DNA of 23,741 bases from Actinomycetota bacterium (GTDB taxonomy: Bacteria; Actinomycetota; Actinomycetes; S36-B12; UBA5976), in NCBI GenBank assembly GCA_947373075.1, contig CANBWF010000010.1:1-23741 (forward strand). The letters run 5' to 3'. Every line of letters starts with the position of its first letter. The first letter of the stretch is position 1. Positions 21,460 through 23,741 of this stretch are shown in pieces. A model generated the notes under the pieces. It saw nothing but the letters and a program-made list of their open reading frames with translations, searched no databases and was not told where the DNA came from. Both the position numbers and the translations under genes were made by a program.

Positions 21460-23741
21460 ATGACTAATTTGTCAGCATCCCCATCTGCTCAAGGACTCTA
21501 TAGCCCTGAGAATGAGCATGATGCTTGTGGCGTGGCTTGGGTGGCCACTCTTACTGGCGAACATCGTCATGACATCGTGCAGAAAGCACTAACTGCGCTT
21601 CGCAATCTTGACCATCGTGGTGCGAGTGGCTCTGAAATTAACTCCGGTGACGGCGCGGGCATTCTTACTCAAATTCCTGACGAATTTTTCCGCGCGATTA
21701 CTAACTTCGCGTTGCCTGAAGTTGGACAGTACGCCGCAGGAATCGCATTCATGCCGCAAGATTTAACAGCTCGAACCAACGCGCACGAACTTATTGAGTC
21801 GATTGCTACCCAAGAAGGGTTACAAGTTATCGGCTGGCGCATTCTGCCAATCGATTCAAGTGAAGTCGGCCCAACTGCCCTCGGGGTTATGCCACACTTT
21901 GAGCAGTTATTCGTAGCAGGTACAAATGGCGAAAGTGGCATCACACTGGATCGCAAAACTTTCGCTTTGCGCAAGCGCACTGAACACGAAGCCAAAGTTT
22001 ATTTCCCTTCGCTTTCAAGTCGAACCATTGTTTATAAGGGCATGTTGACTACAGGACAGTTGGAGCCGTTCTTCCCAGATTTATCTGATGAACGATTCAC
22101 GAGCGCCATCGGTTTGGTACACAGTCGTTTCTCAACAAACACTTTCCCGTCTTGGCCACTAGCGCACCCATACAGATTCATCGCACACAACGGCGAAATC
22201 AATACTGTGCGCGGTAACCGCAATTGGATTGCAACTCGTGAATCACAATTAGCGACGGATTTCATTTCTGGTGATTTATCGCGCCTATTCCCAGTCTGCT
22301 CACCAACAGGAAGCGATTCAACATCGCTTGACGAAGTTCTAGAGTTAATCCATCTCGGTGGCAGGTCGCTGCCGCATGCTGTGATGATGTTGGTTCCTGA
22401 AGCATGGGAAAATAACACCACCATGGACCCAGATGTCCGCGCTTTCTATCAGTTCCACTCAGCACTTACTGAGCCATGGGATGGTCCAGCCAATATTTCG
22501 TTCACAGATGGAACTGTTATCGGTTCAGTGCTTGATCGAAATGGACTGCGTCCAGGCCGCTATTGGGTTACAGATGATGGCCTTGTGGTACTTGCTTCCG
22601 AAGCTGGAGTGCTACACGATATTGACCAATCCAAGATTGTTCGAAAAGGTCGCTTGCAGCCGGGTCGCATGTTCCTGGTCGATGTTGAACAGGGACGAAT
22701 TGTTGAAGATGAAGAAATCAAGCGGGACCTAGCAACTGCGGCTCCATACGCTAAGTGGCTAGAAGAAGGCTTAGTTCATCTCCAAGATTTACCAGATCGC
22801 GAACACGTAGTTCATCCACATGGATCAGTGGTTCGACGTCAGCAAACATTCGGTTATACCGAAGAAGAACTTCGTATTTTGGTGGCGCCAATGGCGCGAA
22901 CAGCTGGCGAAGCACTTGGTTCAATGGGAACTGACACGCCAATTGCAGTTCTCAGTGGACGCCCGCGCTTGTTATTCGATTACTTCATCCAGTTATTTGC
23001 ACAGGTCACGAACCCGCCGCTAGATGCAATTCGTGAAGAGTTAGTTACTTCACTTCGCGCATCAATTGGTCCAGAAGTTAACTTGCTAAGCGCTTCAGCA
23101 GACCATTGTCGTCAACTTTCAGTTCCATTCCCAGTTTTGGATAACGACGAGCTAGCAAAGATTGTGCACATCAACGCTGAAGGTCAACAGCCTGGTTTAG
23201 CAGCGGTAAAAATTCAGGGTCTATATCCAGTTGATGGTGGGGCAGAGGCACTTGAAGCTCGAATCGAAGAGATTTTCGCTGAAGTTTCCCAGCATGTAGC
23301 TGAAGGAAAGCGTTTCATCATTCTTTCTGATCGTGATTCAACAGCTGAACTAGCGCCTATCCCATCACTGCTTTTAACTGCTGCGGTGCACCACCACTTG
23401 ATTCGTCAAAAGGAACGCACAAAAGTTGGTCTAGTAATTGAGGCCGGCGATGTTCGTGAAGTTCACCATGTTGCGCTTCTCATTGGTTTTGGCGCAGCGG
23501 CAGTGAACCCATATTTGGCTATGGAATCAGTTGAAGATCTAGTTCGCACCGGAGTTGTAACTGACATTGCAGCCGAAAAGGCCGTTCGTAACTTAGTAAA
23601 GGCGCTTGGCAAAGGCGTCCTAAAAGTTATGAGCAAGATGGGAATCTCAACTGTTGGGTCCTACACAGGGGCTCAGGTTTTCGAAGCTATCGGTCTCTCG
23701 CAGAAGCTTGTTGATAAATACTTCACTGGAACAACATCTCG
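21460..23741 (+). CDS. gltB: Glutamate synthase large subunit, N-terminal 760 residues (runs off right edge)
   Basis: The first half of GltB, the large subunit of NADPH-dependent glutamate synthase, which makes two glutamates from glutamine and 2-oxoglutarate. A 22-residue propeptide precedes C23 in HDACGVAWVA, the expected N-terminal nucleophile of the class II amidotransferase after processing. The domain continues with RHRGASG-like LDHRGASG, RFSTNTFPSW and AHNGEINTVRGN. The central domain follows, and the window ends just after VMSKMGISTVGSYTGAQ, before the FMN domain. AGGAG at 21448-21452 is seven bases from ATG 21460 but only one base from the in-frame ATG 21454, so 21460 is the likely start. 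The frame is open throughout. gltD and the FMN and Fe-S parts lie beyond the edge. Confidence 0.97.
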   Translation, partial: MTNLSASPSAQGLYSPENEHDACGVAWVATLTGEHRHDIVQKALTALRNLDHRGASGSEINSGDGAGILTQIPDEFFRAITNFALPEVGQYAAGIAFMPQDLTARTNAHELIESIATQEGLQVIGWRILPIDSSEVGPTALGVMPHFEQLFVAGTNGESGITLDRKTFALRKRTEHEAKVYFPSLSSRTIVYKGMLTTGQLEPFFPDLSDERFTSAIGLVHSRFSTNTFPSWPLAHPYRFIAHNGEINTVRGNRNWIATRESQLATDFISGDLSRLFPVCSPTGSDSTSLDEVLELIHLGGRSLPHAVMMLVPEAWENNTTMDPDVRAFYQFHSALTEPWDGPANISFTDGTVIGSVLDRNGLRPGRYWVTDDGLVVLASEAGVLHDIDQSKIVRKGRLQPGRMFLVDVEQGRIVEDEEIKRDLATAAPYAKWLEEGLVHLQDLPDREHVVHPHGSVVRRQQTFGYTEEELRILVAPMARTAGEALGSMGTDTPIAVLSGRPRLLFDYFIQLFAQVTNPPLDAIREELVTSLRASIGPEVNLLSASADHCRQLSVPFPVLDNDELAKIVHINAEGQQPGLAAVKIQGLYPVDGGAEALEARIEEIFAEVSQHVAEGKRFIILSDRDSTAELAPIPSLLLTAAVHHHLIRQKERTKVGLVIEAGDVREVHHVALLIGFGAAAVNPYLAMESVEDLVRTGVVTDIAAEKAVRNLVKALGKGVLKVMSKMGISTVGSYTGAQVFEAIGLSQKLVDKYFTGTTS

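Noticed and set aside
1..23741. Mobile element, CRISPR, tRNA, rRNA or phage signal
   Set aside because: No transposase, integrase, regular repeats, cloverleaf-like element or compositional break was seen. The two-component genes have base composition and start-codon use like their neighbours, so recent transfer is not supported.

Overview
This window reads as a compact, moderately AT-leaning actinobacterial chromosome segment. Three observations support an actinomycete. The gene order (lspA-rluD-dnaE, hisD-C-B-H-priA-hisF, hisI-trpE, trpC-B-A, lgt, gltB) resembles the order known from Streptomyces and relatives. Several families are essentially restricted to actinobacteria: PriA, the TIGR03085 protein, the Trp-operon-associated membrane protein and the HGxxPAAW protein. 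GTG starts are frequent, and at least one start looks leaderless. The very short intergenic gaps and balanced base composition fit a streamlined aquatic lineage such as Nanopelagicales (acI) or small Microbacteriaceae, but that placement is inference. I see no mobile element, tRNA, rRNA, CRISPR array, origin or clear intrinsic terminator, and no gene-free stretch above about 110 bases.

Layout: (1) 1-1119, the end of lspA (signal peptidase II) overlapping an RluA-family pseudouridine synthase. (2) 1229-4783, the replicative polymerase DnaE with an apparently intact metal-binding PHP domain. (3) 4814-9966, histidine genes hisD-hisC-hisB-hisH-priA-hisF, probably one unit started by a leaderless promoter at hisD. 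(4) 9963-10607, the only minus-strand gene, a TIGR03085/DinB-like protein that is convergent with hisF and divergent from hisI. (5) 10682-13355, hisI-trpE, then a Trp-associated membrane protein and an HGxxPAAW mini membrane protein. (6) 13429-15491, a two-component system lying inside the tryptophan cluster. (7) 15524-18323, trpC-trpB-trpA with ATGA overlaps. (8) 18324-21383, a MauE/DoxX membrane redox protein, an anchored DsbA-like thioredoxin, Lgt and a VIT-family metal transporter. (9) 21460 to the right edge, the start of gltB (glutamate synthase large subunit).

How the genes fit together: HisB, HisC, HisD, HisH, HisF, HisI and PriA cover most of the histidine pathway; hisG, hisE and the histidinol-phosphatase are not in the window. 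TrpE, TrpC, TrpB and TrpA cover most of the tryptophan pathway; trpD and trpG are not here, and neither is a separate trpF. PriA carries the residues expected of the dual HisA/TrpF enzyme and so would serve both pathways. LspA and Lgt, the two core lipoprotein-maturation enzymes, sit at opposite ends. MauE and DsbA form a plausible thiol-oxidation pair outside the membrane. Most of the window is conserved housekeeping. The parts most worth a second look are the two-component system inside the trp cluster, the promoter architecture, and the MauE-DsbA pair.
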